Assembly (NCBI RefSeq): GCF_016918785.1
Contig: NZ_JAFFPT010000036.1
Span: forward strand, 1 to 56,409
DNA length: 56,409 nucleotides
Direction: 5' to 3'
Source of the DNA: Leptospira ainazelensis
GTDB taxonomy: Bacteria; Spirochaetota; Leptospiria; Leptospirales; Leptospiraceae
Both the position numbers and the translations under genes were made by a program. Position 1 is the first letter of the stretch. Every line of letters begins with the position of its first letter. This document shows positions 19,634 through 28,171 of the stretch, one piece after another. Under the pieces are notes generated by a model. It had not been told where the DNA came from, made no database searches, and saw only the letters and a program-made list of their open reading frames with translations.

Positions 19634-20380
19634 ATGGATCTTTGGTATATATGGCTTATCGTAGCTTTTTTTATTTCTTTCGCTTTGGTTGAAAAAGTAT
19701 TCAAAGCAAAAGATTATCCTCATACGAGATTCTGGGAAATTCGCGGCGTCATTTCAACAATCTGTTATCTCGCCATATCCGTTTACGCTCCGTTATTATG
19801 GGACTCATGGCTTTCCGATCATTCTTTATTAGATCTCACCGCATTATCCGGCTGGATCACTTTACCGATCGCGTTTTTCTCGTATGAATTCTCGCAATAC
19901 GTCTGGCATCGAAGTATGCATACGTTTTCTCCTTTGTGGAGATTCTTTCACCAGATGCACCATTCCGCTGAAAGTTTCGACGTCTACGGTGCGTTCTATT
20001 TTAGTTTGGCGGATATGATAGGATTCACTTTTTTAGCGAGTTTCGCTTTAGTGTTTCTTATCGGTATTCCGGCTAACGTAGTTATTTTCGCCGCTTTGAT
20101 GCACAGCTTCTTGTCTATTTTTCAGCACGCAAATCTCAAAACTCCGAGATGGCTCGGTTTTTTGGTTCATCGTCCTGAAAATCATGCTTACCATCACGCA
20201 AGGGAAATACATTCCTCCAATTACGGTAACACGCCTGTATTCGATTTTTTATTCGGTACGTTTCAAAATCCGGAATCCTTTCCGAATGAAGTCGGTTTTT
20301 ACGACGGCGCTTCATTGCGTGTTTTGGATATGCACTTAGCAAAGGACGTATCAAAAGCAATTCCGAAACAGATACAATAA
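19634..20380 (+). CDS. Fatty acid hydroxylase / sterol desaturase family protein
   Basis: A 248-residue integral membrane di-iron oxygenase. The histidine clusters are in order: HRSMH (about 97-101), HQMHH (110-114), QHAN (157-160), and HAYHHAREIH near 179-188. Membrane segments flank them (about 4-22, 40-60, 70-88, 125-155). Family members insert oxygen into lipids or sterols, but the substrate cannot be told from sequence. ATG 19634 follows a weak GGAG. A bidirectional terminator separates it from the convergent flavin monooxygenase gene, which is also an oxygenase. A shared lipid pathway is possible but unproven. Confidence 0.88.
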   Translation: MDLWYIWLIVAFFISFALVEKVFKAKDYPHTRFWEIRGVISTICYLAISVYAPLLWDSWLSDHSLLDLTALSGWITLPIAFFSYEFSQYVWHRSMHTFSPLWRFFHQMHHSAESFDVYGAFYFSLADMIGFTFLASFALVFLIGIPANVVIFAALMHSFLSIFQHANLKTPRWLGFLVHRPENHAYHHAREIHSSNYGNTPVFDFLFGTFQNPESFPNEVGFYDGASLRVLDMHLAKDVSKAIPKQIQ

Positions 20381-20389
20381 GGAAATATC

Positions 20390-20424
20390 AAAGTAGAATC
20401 GCCGCAAAGACGATTCTACTTTTT
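20390..20424. terminator. Bidirectional terminator between convergent oxygenase genes
   Basis: AAAGTAGAATCG (20390-20401) pairs perfectly with CGATTCTACTTT (20411-20422). The arms provide T-runs on both strands, and the hairpin sits exactly between the two convergent stop codons. Confidence 0.85.
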
Positions 20425-20425
20425 A

Positions 20426-22015
20426 TCAACGCACGATTCCGCCAAACAACATCGCAATTCTGGAAACAAGACCGATACTTTCCAGGGAATCGTCGGATTT
20501 CGCAATCTCGTAATGGGCAATATTCACCGACTTCGTTTTCAGACGAAACTCGAAAGTAAAGCCGGGCCAGAGCGTAGTATTTTTACCGTTTTTGGTTCGA
20601 TACCAGCTCATACAACCGCCCGTATTCCAGATCGATTTTTCCAATCTCGTTTGAATCTTTCGGTTATAAAGATCCTGAGCTTCTTTCAAGACGTTGATAA
20701 ATTTCAACTTTTTCTTACGCAAGGAAAGAATACACTGAAGAGTATAGTTGATCTGGGATTCTATCATCAAAACCATAGAACTGTGCCCAAGCCCCGTATT
20801 CGGTCCTACGATCAAAAACATATTAGGAAAATCTGAAACAGTAGTTCCAAGATAAGCTTCGGCGCCGTTCTTCCAAACCTCGTTTAAATCCTTACCGCCG
20901 AGACCTTTCACTTCAAAAGGAGCCGTCGCGTCCGCAGCCTGAAAACCAGTCGCCAAAATCAAAACGTCGAGAGGATGTTCTAAACCGTCCTGAGTAACCA
21001 CTCCATTCTCGCGAACTTCCCGAATGCCGGTCGTAACCACGTCCACATTCTGTTTTTGTAATGCGTCGTAGTATTCGTTCGAAATCAGAACCCTCTTACA
21101 ACCGATCGTAAAATTCGGAGTTACCTTTTTTCTTAGAACGGGATCCTTTACGCTTTTTTTGAGATAACCCTTGGCAAAAAATTCCAAAACTTTCATCAAA
21201 CCGGGAAAAATCGTAAACGCGATCACTCTAAATTCCAACATCCAATAGATTGCAAAACGGAAAAGCCATTGTGCCGGAGGAAAAAAACGAAACAGAGACC
21301 TTTCAAAATTGGAGATCGCACGATCCGGTTTTGCGATCACCCAAGGCGCCGTCCTTTGAAAAAGATTTATTTTTTTTACAACCGGTTGTATAGCGGGAAC
21401 GATCTGAATCGCGCTCGCGCCGGTTCCGATCACGCCGACAGTTTTGCCTTTGAGATCGTAGGAATGATCCCATCTTGCGGAGTGAAACATCTTGCCCTTG
21501 AATTTTTTTAAACCCGGAACATCCGGTAAAACGGGACGACTCAAGCCCCCCGATCCGTTGATCAAGGATTTCGCCTTGTATACATTTCCGTTCACCGATC
21601 TTACGTTCCAAAAGCCGGCCTTCTCGTCAAAGACCGCCGACTCTGCGGAAGTATTAAAATGAATATGAGATCTGAGATCGTATTTATCGGTGCAGTGATT
21701 GAGATATTCTAAAATTTCGGATTGAAGACCGTACATCCTCGACCAGTTAGGATTTCTTTCAAAGGAGAAAGAATAGAGATGCGATTGAACGTCGCAGGCC
21801 GCGCCCGGATAATGGTTGTCTCTCCAGGTTCCGCCCACACCGTCCGCTTGTTCCAAGATCACGAACGAATGAATCCCTTTTTCTTTGAGACGTACGCCCA
21901 TTCCCAAACCGGCAAATCCGGTTCCCACGATGACGGCGTCCAAGATTTGATTTTCAAAAGTTTTTGTTTTCGACTGGTTATCTTTCACATTCTGAGTCAT
22001 TTCCTCATTCTCCAA
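20426..22015 (-). CDS. FAD-dependent Baeyer-Villiger-type monooxygenase
   Basis: A 529-residue class B flavoprotein monooxygenase that uses FAD and NADPH. The FAD Rossmann motif is IVGTGFAGLG (about 29-38). The Baeyer-Villiger fingerprint follows as FKGKMFHSARWD (about 171-182), and the second, NADPH-binding Rossmann is GVIGTGASAIQIV (about 193-205). The distal motif ILATGFQAAD is present. Relatives oxidise ketones, steroids or long-chain alkanes (AlmA type). A second methionine at residue 6 is an alternative start. It runs towards the fatty acid hydroxylase gene with a shared terminator. Confidence 0.9.
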   Translation of the reverse strand: MENEEMTQNVKDNQSKTKTFENQILDAVIVGTGFAGLGMGVRLKEKGIHSFVILEQADGVGGTWRDNHYPGAACDVQSHLYSFSFERNPNWSRMYGLQSEILEYLNHCTDKYDLRSHIHFNTSAESAVFDEKAGFWNVRSVNGNVYKAKSLINGSGGLSRPVLPDVPGLKKFKGKMFHSARWDHSYDLKGKTVGVIGTGASAIQIVPAIQPVVKKINLFQRTAPWVIAKPDRAISNFERSLFRFFPPAQWLFRFAIYWMLEFRVIAFTIFPGLMKVLEFFAKGYLKKSVKDPVLRKKVTPNFTIGCKRVLISNEYYDALQKQNVDVVTTGIREVRENGVVTQDGLEHPLDVLILATGFQAADATAPFEVKGLGGKDLNEVWKNGAEAYLGTTVSDFPNMFLIVGPNTGLGHSSMVLMIESQINYTLQCILSLRKKKLKFINVLKEAQDLYNRKIQTRLEKSIWNTGGCMSWYRTKNGKNTTLWPGFTFEFRLKTKSVNIAHYEIAKSDDSLESIGLVSRIAMLFGGIVR

Positions 22016-22362
22016 ATTAGAATCGAAATCGTAGAAAAATCCCTGGACGGAACCTTTCGTTTTTCGAAAAGAATCATAACCTAAAGAGAAATTGGATTCG
22101 ACCAGACTTATAATTTTTGACCGAAATCGGTTGGCCGATTCCGAAATCGGAAAGGATTTTTTATAAGCCTTTTTTAAGTTCGAGCCAAAATCGGAAAATG
22201 AAACGGATATTTTCCGAGATCGTCAAAACCCTTTACGAACAAGGGAGCAACGGATTCGTAGGAAAGGGTTTCGATCTGACAAACGGAAGCGTTCGCGAAC
22301 GTATTCCTCCCGTCCATCAGACGATCGAATTCGGGGTTCGTTTTTAAAAATCGGAAAACGGT
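22016..22362. other. Intergenic stretch, no confident gene
   Basis: About 350 bp between two minus-strand genes. A plus-strand frame at 22201-22347 (about 48 codons, ATG behind ATCGGAAA) has codon use not unlike coding DNA, ending IPPVHQTIEFGVRF, but it matches nothing I know. I leave it as a possible gene remnant. Confidence 0.3.
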
Positions 22363-23730
22363 TTAATTCTTTAAGAGAGAATGAAGAATTTCCCGAGTTG
22401 CCGAGCCGGTCAGAGAAAAATCGCGACCCGTCTCTTCCAAAAGATGATCGGCTTTTTTCGGATCCAAGGTCGGAAAGATTTCTTTCATCTTGGTTCCGAG
22501 TTCCTTTTCCAAATCATATTCAGGATTCATTGTATATTCCGGACCGAAGGTGTCGATGATGGATTCGTTGATATCCGCCGCGTGGGAAGAAGCGCGTTTC
22601 CCGACGAACTTCATCAAATCGCCGTTTGACGATTCCCGCGGAAAACCCTCGAATTCCTTCGTCAAAAAACCGGTCAGAGTGGAGGTCACAGGAGTCGGAC
22701 TTTTGTAAAACTGGATCAAACCGTAGGAAACGAAGTCCTCGTATAAAAAATGGCGATTGGTTACGAGTTGTGTGGTCTTTGCCTTCATTTCCTTTTTGGT
22801 ATCCTTGGAGGAAAAGACAAACTTCAAATAGTAAAAAAAGCCCGCGTCGGGAACCGCTTTTGAATGATAAGGTTGGCCTATGTCCTGGAGATAATGACAG
22901 GCCCAAGCCGCAAATCTGTATCTCCAATATTCGTGCCCCGTTTTCCCCGCTAATTTGGAAAGATGGGAAAACAATTCGATACGATCCAACATCATTCCAC
23001 CCTCCACAACTTCGGGAGCAAACATGGAGATAAGCCAGTTTTCATTTTGAAACTGAATATGAAAAGGCGCTTTGCTACCTTCTCCTTCGGGCTTACCATA
23101 AGGTTGTTTCCCATATCCATATTCCGAAATTCCCCAGAGACTGTGATCCATTCCCCAATCGGGTTCGTCGATATAAGTATAAAGAACAGATCGGATCGGC
23201 ATTCTACCTCCTGCTCTGGAAATAAATTTCGCAGGCAAATCGGGCAAATCGGAAAGATAAGGAGAAACCGTGGAAGCGGGAACGTTTCCTTGTTTCATAG
23301 GAATGCTCGGAAGAATTCTTTCCACCTCTAAAAACTTTGTGGCCGGATTGAGCCGCGCCGCTCTTAAAAATTCTAAAACGCTCGCGTGATCGGGGCGGAA
23401 TTCCACTTTCTGAAAACGTTTGGATCCTCTTGTTTGCTCCCATTCGGCAAACTCATCAAAAAGAATTTTTAAAGAATCTTTTTCCTTTTTGACAAAGGAC
23501 TCCAGCGATTCAGCGGCCACTTCCTGAGAAGTAAAACTCATACTCGGATGTTCCAAGGCACGATCCATTACGAGATAATGGGTTCCCCAGGAAAACAAGG
23601 TTCCGGGGAAAAGAAGAATGATAAAAAGGGCGATCGCCTTTTTACCGATGTTTGCAACGCGAGGAATTGACTTTCTCGAATACGTAGGATCATTCTGATT
23701 GAAAAAAATATTCTTTTTATTTTGAATCAT
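22363..23730 (-). CDS. Zinc-dependent phospholipase C / P1 nuclease-like exported protein
   Basis: A 455-residue exported protein. I use ATG 23730, which has AGAGAGAA upstream; the frame can extend 11 codons to a TTG. After a signal peptide or anchor (about residues 28-47) the mature part starts SWGTHYLVMDRAL, matching the N-terminal Trp and His zinc ligands of the bacterial phospholipase C / P1 nuclease fold. The core motif WACHYLQDIGQPYHSK supplies further His and Asp ligands. Substrate (phospholipid or nucleic acid) is open. It is far longer than P1 nuclease (about 270 residues), with large insertions. It could be a virulence-type lipase in a pathogen, but this is inference. Confidence 0.72.
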   Translation of the reverse strand: MIQNKKNIFFNQNDPTYSRKSIPRVANIGKKAIALFIILLFPGTLFSWGTHYLVMDRALEHPSMSFTSQEVAAESLESFVKKEKDSLKILFDEFAEWEQTRGSKRFQKVEFRPDHASVLEFLRAARLNPATKFLEVERILPSIPMKQGNVPASTVSPYLSDLPDLPAKFISRAGGRMPIRSVLYTYIDEPDWGMDHSLWGISEYGYGKQPYGKPEGEGSKAPFHIQFQNENWLISMFAPEVVEGGMMLDRIELFSHLSKLAGKTGHEYWRYRFAAWACHYLQDIGQPYHSKAVPDAGFFYYLKFVFSSKDTKKEMKAKTTQLVTNRHFLYEDFVSYGLIQFYKSPTPVTSTLTGFLTKEFEGFPRESSNGDLMKFVGKRASSHAADINESIIDTFGPEYTMNPEYDLEKELGTKMKEIFPTLDPKKADHLLEETGRDFSLTGSATREILHSLLKN

Positions 23731-24891
23731 GGTTCTCTCTGTAATCTCAGTTCTTACTTCCAAAAATACTAAGAAACGAAACTAACGCAATCAAAGAACT
23801 GAATTTTGGACCTTCTATCGGAAAGATCCGAGAACCAAGATCCTCCCCAAACGAGCGGGGCGAATTATAAATAAAAACGGAAACTTTCCCTAAAAAATTC
23901 CCGTTTATAGAAAAGCGTTAAAACACTACCGTTTCCTGCTCCTGCTTTCAAAATCGTAGGGTTTCTTAAAAACCGCTTTGAAATTGAATCCGCTGGCCGA
24001 AACTAAAAAGCGTTTTAACCCTGAGTTTCTTTGATCCGAACCGAAAGAAATGAACAAACAAGATTGCCCAAGGTATTATCAATAAGTCAATACAAAGCCG
24101 ATTCTTAATTCGCGATCTATCATCCTCGAACTTTCCAACGTCGTTTTCGCAAAACGAAGAATCAGTTTCGACTTAGAGTCGTTAGAAACTTTTATCTTTA
24201 ACCTGAAAAAGAACAAATCCAATTGGACGTTCTAAGAATCGGAAGCCAACAAGGATATGACCGGCATCACAACCCCTATACAAAGACAAACGTTTGATTA
24301 CAGAAATGTGATAGCCCCTCCATTTCATCCAAATTGTTTACCTAAAAATAAATCCCGTTAACACACGACCGTTTCGATCTTTTCAAGGAGATTCTTTTTT
24401 TTATTTTTTCTCAAACGATTCAAAATTGTTTTTTCGATTTGGAAATTTATTATCTCGATCTTGATTTTCATTTTTTCCTTGCTCCTAAAAAAATAAACCT
24501 GTGAAAAAGGAATCAACGTCATCAATCAGGGAATGAACAGCTAACCTAACTCACATTATGCGAAACGCCGTGAAAAAAATATTTTTTGATCGGTTAGTGC
24601 TGAATAGGAGACGGAGAGGAAATATGATTCAAAGTAGAATTCACGTTATGCATCTTCTGAGGAAGTTTCATACGGATTCAAAAAAAATAAAACAAATCCG
24701 TATTTCCACTCTGAAACCGCGCGGATCAAATCCGCGTTTGCTTATAAATTTGAGATCCGAATTTAGAATCGAGTAAATTGGAAAAAGAAATTGAAAAATG
24801 AGTTCAAGATTGAGCGGAACAGGATTTTTCCGAAAACAAACACAATCGGAAGAGACGTTCCACTCGACAAACAATAGATAGGAGTTTTCCG
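23731..24891. other. 1.1-kb intergenic region without confident genes
   Basis: I see no gene with coding character. A short frame at 24558-24776 (72 codons) is lysine/arginine-rich with no ribosome binding site and I do not accept it. One tight hairpin, CGCGGAT-CAA-ATCCGCG, lies at 24720-24736 inside a symmetric AAAC...GTTT context. The rest is AT-rich and may hold the promoters of the flanking genes or decayed sequence. Confidence 0.5.
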
Positions 24892-25452
24892 TTGAAAACA
24901 AAACAAAACAAATTTAAAATCGTATCGATCCTGTTCGTGCTGATCGGATTATCCGTCGGCGTTGCAAATTGTGAAGAAGAGAAAAAGAACGACAATACAG
25001 CGTTAGTCGCCTTGGTAGCCGCCGCTACTGCCGGGCCTGCGCAACCCGTGGATCTTCCTCAACCGGCGATCAACACGGCGATCATGAAGCTCGGGGAACA
25101 GGCCTTTGTCCTGACCGATTTGCAGATTTGCCGCACCGGAGTCGGCGGAGTCATCATCTCACAAACGGTGGCGACCCCCCTCCCTGTTTTGAACATCCAC
25201 AATATTGATTTCTCTAAAACAAGCGGAATCACTTTAGGCGAAGGCGGATCCGCATTGGATATCGACACGGCAGGTGGTGTTTATGGAGCCGGAAAAGGTG
25301 GAGTTAAGGGAACTTGTTCCGCAACCGTAAAGGAAACCACCGCTACTACTTACGATCTGCAGGCGCTCGATTGCCCGATCACAAAACAGTCAGCGGCGTA
25401 TAATATCCCGGACGTAAATCTTTCTTTCCGAGTTCGTTGTACAAAACAGTAA
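24892..25452 (+). CDS. Hypothetical lipoprotein
   Basis: A 186-residue predicted lipoprotein starting at TTG 24892, with AGGAG about 6 bp upstream. The hydrophobic signal (about 10-25) ends GVANC, a plausible spirochaetal lipobox with Cys at about 27, followed by the charged EEEKKND that is typical after lipidation. The mature part is Gly/Thr-rich with three further cysteines and no known domain; it ends SFRVRCTKQ. It stands alone, bounded by a long upstream gap and a terminator directly after the stop. It is not one of the well-known LipL proteins that I can recall. Confidence 0.75.
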   Translation: MKTKQNKFKIVSILFVLIGLSVGVANCEEEKKNDNTALVALVAAATAGPAQPVDLPQPAINTAIMKLGEQAFVLTDLQICRTGVGGVIISQTVATPLPVLNIHNIDFSKTSGITLGEGGSALDIDTAGGVYGAGKGGVKGTCSATVKETTATTYDLQALDCPITKQSAAYNIPDVNLSFRVRCTKQ

Positions 25453-25459
25453 TTTCCAC

Positions 25460-25497
25460 ATTCCCCTCGATTTCGTTCGAGGGGAATCTTCTTTTCT
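25460..25497. terminator. Terminator between convergent genes
   Basis: ATTCCCCTCGA (25460-25470) pairs perfectly with TCGAGGGGAAT (25477-25487) around a 6-base loop. CTTCTTTTC follows on the plus strand. It serves the lipoprotein gene and possibly the convergent DUF4345 gene. Confidence 0.85.
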
Positions 25498-25930
25498 ATT
25501 CATTCCATCGTTTGAAAAGCCACGCACCTAACACAACCGCTACGATTTCCGTCGTCATGCTGAAATAGATATACTCGTTGCCAGGTCCGTCCAAAAGAAG
25601 AGTATAAATTCTTCCCAAAAAAAGACCTCCTGCAGTCGTAATGGAAAGAAGAATTCCGGTTGGAACCCATTCCTTTTTAAACAACCCGAACACAAGAACG
25701 GCGCCCACTCCAAGACAAAGCCCTCCGTACATAGCGCGGAAGTCGGCAAGTGCGGCGGTGGTCTGAAGTTCGATCCCGATCCAAGATGCGAGTTTGATCG
25801 GAACCAAAAAAAATCCGACCGCAAAGGCATCATAAACTGCGATGTTCGCGAGGAGAAAAATTTTTGAAACGAGAGATAGAATACGATCCTTCTCTTCGGA
25901 TCGGTCTATCGTAAGGCCACTGGTCTGCAT
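25496..25930 (-). CDS. DUF4345-family membrane protein
   Basis: A 144-residue protein with four membrane segments (about 20-40, 52-75, 80-100, 118-138). The stretch DFRAMYGGLCLGVGAVLVFG followed later by GRIYTLLLDG is the DUF4345 signature. I start at ATG 25930 because GGAAGGTAGGA sits immediately upstream; an in-frame extension of ten codons lacks this. Function of the family is unknown. Directly upstream is an inverted repeat, CTTGTTG-N7-CAACAAG (25941-25961), that could bind a regulator. Confidence 0.78.
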   Translation of the reverse strand: MQTSGLTIDRSEEKDRILSLVSKIFLLANIAVYDAFAVGFFLVPIKLASWIGIELQTTAALADFRAMYGGLCLGVGAVLVFGLFKKEWVPTGILLSITTAGGLFLGRIYTLLLDGPGNEYIYFSMTTEIVAVVLGAWLFKRWNE

Positions 25931-25940
25931 TCCTACCTTC

Positions 25941-25961
25941 CTTGTTGACAAACGCAACAAG
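25941..25961. promoter_or_regulatory. Inverted repeat upstream of the DUF4345 gene
   Basis: CTTGTTG (25941-25947) and CAACAAG (25955-25961) are perfect 7-bp arms around ACAAACG. The repeat lies 11 bp before the start codon, overlapping the expected transcription start region, so it may be a repressor operator. Confidence 0.4.
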
Positions 25962-26079
25962 AAGAGTTTGGATCACTTTTTCGATTTCATCGACCGGAGT
26001 TATAACGGCTTACATTTTTTTTTGAAAACGTTTATAAAAGCTTACTATAAAACGTAAGAACCGATTTACGTCGCGTCCC

Positions 26080-26150
26080 AAAACCCAATTTTACTTTATC
26101 AGGAAGATCAGGCTGCAAGAACCTGTCCCAGTTTTTGGACAGGTTCTTAT
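26080..26150 (+). repeat. Dispersed repeat A, 71 bp, copy 1
   Basis: The segment starting AAAACCCAATTTTACTTTAT is related along its whole length to the reverse complement of 46047-46117. The 3' part forms a hairpin (AAGAACCTGTCC at 26117-26128 with GGACAGGTTCTT at 26137-26148). It overlaps the last few bases of the AraC gene and may act as its terminator. Confidence 0.75.
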
Positions 26151-27238
26151 AAACGATAAGAAAGCGAAGTATCTTGGCGGGAAGACTTACGAAAGTCAAC
26201 GGGAGTTTTTTGGGCGAATTTCAAAAAGGCTTCGTTAAAAGAAGAACGGTTGTTAAATCCGACTTCCATCGCAATTTCGAGAACGGTCTTGTCGCTTTCC
26301 AAAAGTAATCTTTTTGCCTCTTCTATCCTGTAATGATTCAGCCAGGAAAAGAAACTTTTGTCGAGTTTCCGGTTGATCAGTTCCGAAAGTTGATGAGTCG
26401 AAAGAGAAACTCTTTCCGCAACGCTGGAAAGGGAAATATCATCGTCTCGAAAAAGTTTTTCTACTTTCATCATTCTTTCCAATTCGGAGAGAATTAAGTC
26501 CACTTCCAATCCGCCGAGACGAGAACGGGAATACTTGGATCTTACGAGTTCCACGTGAATCGTTTCTTCCAGATCGGCGTATTTTTTTCTTACGTAATAA
26601 ACGAGACAAAGAACAAAAGTAATCACCCAACTGGAAACTTTCAAAAAGAAAAATTCCAAACCGATTCCGAGAATTCCCAAAATGGCGACAGACGAAAAAT
26701 CGAAAAAGCAGATCCAAATGAAAAGTCTGAGTCTTTTTTCCCGAATCGACGATAACATTCTAAGAATGAGAATTCCGAAAAAAAAGGAATACAAGGCTGA
26801 AAAAACCGAAAGCGCCGTAAAAAAAAGTTCAACTCCGTTTTGATTGGAAAAGGAAACGCTCCAGGGAAAAGAATTTACCCGCGGAGCCAAAAACAAAAGC
26901 GGGATCACGACAACAAAGGCCGGCAAAAACGAAACCCAAGTAATAAGACGAAATCGAAATTCTTCTTCTACCATCGTTTGCACCGAAAGATAGGCGATCG
27001 GACCGAGCAAAAAAACAATGGGGAGACTCAAAAAAAGATAGAGTGAAGGATTTTGAAATACGCCTTGGAATGCAATCGCATTCAGAAGTTGTAATATTCC
27101 GATCAAAATCAGAGTGATTGAAAAAAAGATCTGAAACCTTGTCCTTCTCGGATTAAGGATTTCGGAAACCGCGAGTAGAAACGCTAAAAAACCTCCGAAA
27201 ATCGCAAAGGAATTTCCAAACCAATCCAAGTAAACCAT
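26147..27238 (-). CDS. AraC-family regulator with N-terminal multi-pass membrane domain
   Basis: A 363-residue protein. Residues 1-225 form about seven membrane segments. The C-terminal AraC/XylS domain (about 250-355) has two helix-turn-helices: SLSSVAERVSLSTHQLSELI and ILEIAMEVGFNNRSSFNEAF-like motifs, ending KTPVDFRKSS. Membrane-tethered AraC proteins of this layout are common in Leptospira and may sense envelope or small-molecule signals. It is last in a minus-strand run after a lipoprotein (1-bp gap) and a TonB-dependent receptor, so it is a candidate regulator of that uptake system. Confidence 0.88.
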   Translation of the reverse strand: MVYLDWFGNSFAIFGGFLAFLLAVSEILNPRRTRFQIFFSITLILIGILQLLNAIAFQGVFQNPSLYLFLSLPIVFLLGPIAYLSVQTMVEEEFRFRLITWVSFLPAFVVVIPLLFLAPRVNSFPWSVSFSNQNGVELFFTALSVFSALYSFFFGILILRMLSSIREKRLRLFIWICFFDFSSVAILGILGIGLEFFFLKVSSWVITFVLCLVYYVRKKYADLEETIHVELVRSKYSRSRLGGLEVDLILSELERMMKVEKLFRDDDISLSSVAERVSLSTHQLSELINRKLDKSFFSWLNHYRIEEAKRLLLESDKTVLEIAMEVGFNNRSSFNEAFLKFAQKTPVDFRKSSRQDTSLSYRL

Positions 27239-27239
27239 A

Positions 27240-28052
27240 TCATTTACGAAACGCGGGTTGGGACTGTATATAACTTACGATATCCGTTTCAAACGTCGGC
27301 CCCAATTCTTGATAAACGAACTTAGGAGGAGAACTTACCTGTTTTAAAGCGTTACACCCCATTCTTCCGCATTCCTCGGGAACGGAAGAAGCCCAGACCG
27401 CTCCCAAAACAGAATAACTGTTATCGTATTGAATGGACGTTAGTCGGTTTAGATTCTTATCGAAGATTCGAATTTCGGTCTCCGCTTGCAAAGACGCATA
27501 ACTTGGAACAAGACCGAAAGTTATCACGGAAAACATCGAGGAAAAAAGCTGAACAAAACTTCCTCCGAAATTTTTTGTCGATTGAAAGGCCGGGTTGTGA
27601 ATTCCGACTACGTAAAAATCCGCGCCCACGTCTTTTAGTTTATAAATTCTTTCGGTCCCTTTTTTTTCGATGCTCGTCACGTATGTAAGTTCCAATACCC
27701 CGCTCTCTTTTACTTCGTTGAGATATTCCTGAACGAACTTTTTTACTTTCTCGGAAGGAACGTCTTTTCTAAATCCGAAAGATCTCAGATCCGAAGCATA
27801 AAATCCATTTTGAAACTTTGGAACGGTACGATCCGGATAAACCAAATTCGCCGTATAAATTCTTTCTTGAGCGTTTGATGTGGTCATCTCCGACGTAAAC
27901 GGGCGAAAACCGATATAGACGATTCTGACTTTGGACACGTTCGGAATCGACCCGGTTTGAGGGGCGCTCTTTTGGACGTAGTAGTGGTAATTACAGTTTA
28001 GAATGAAAAAAAGAAGTAAAACTAAGAATTTTAAATTTTGATCGTATCTCAT
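27240..28052 (-). CDS. Hypothetical lipoprotein beside the TonB receptor
   Basis: A 270-residue predicted lipoprotein. I choose ATG 28052 because the longer frame would bury the signal peptide; from this start the signal is [14 protein letters not shown] with the lipobox cysteine near residue 20. The mature protein has a region [10 protein letters not shown] and a hydrophobic glycine-rich stretch (about 175-195). No known domain is recognised. Its stop codon is 1 bp from the AraC gene start and it lies 119 bp downstream of the TonB receptor gene, so all three are likely one operon. Perhaps it is an accessory outer membrane lipoprotein. Confidence 0.75.
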   Translation of the reverse strand: MRYDQNLKFLVLLLFFILNCNYHYYVQKSAPQTGSIPNVSKVRIVYIGFRPFTSEMTTSNAQERIYTANLVYPDRTVPKFQNGFYASDLRSFGFRKDVPSEKVKKFVQEYLNEVKESGVLELTYVTSIEKKGTERIYKLKDVGADFYVVGIHNPAFQSTKNFGGSFVQLFSSMFSVITFGLVPSYASLQAETEIRIFDKNLNRLTSIQYDNSYSVLGAVWASSVPEECGRMGCNALKQVSSPPKFVYQELGPTFETDIVSYIQSQPAFRK

Positions 28053-28171
28053 ACTTTTTCCGAGAAAGATAGATTCGATAAAGATCGAACCTATCTTCAG
28101 TATAAGATTCTTATAAGGAATTCTTCTTTGCAATCAAAAAGAAAAATGATTCTCCGTCGAATTCCTTTTTT

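Noticed and set aside
24558..24776. Possible 72-codon gene in the 1.1-kb gap
   Set aside because: Basic, low-complexity product without start signals.
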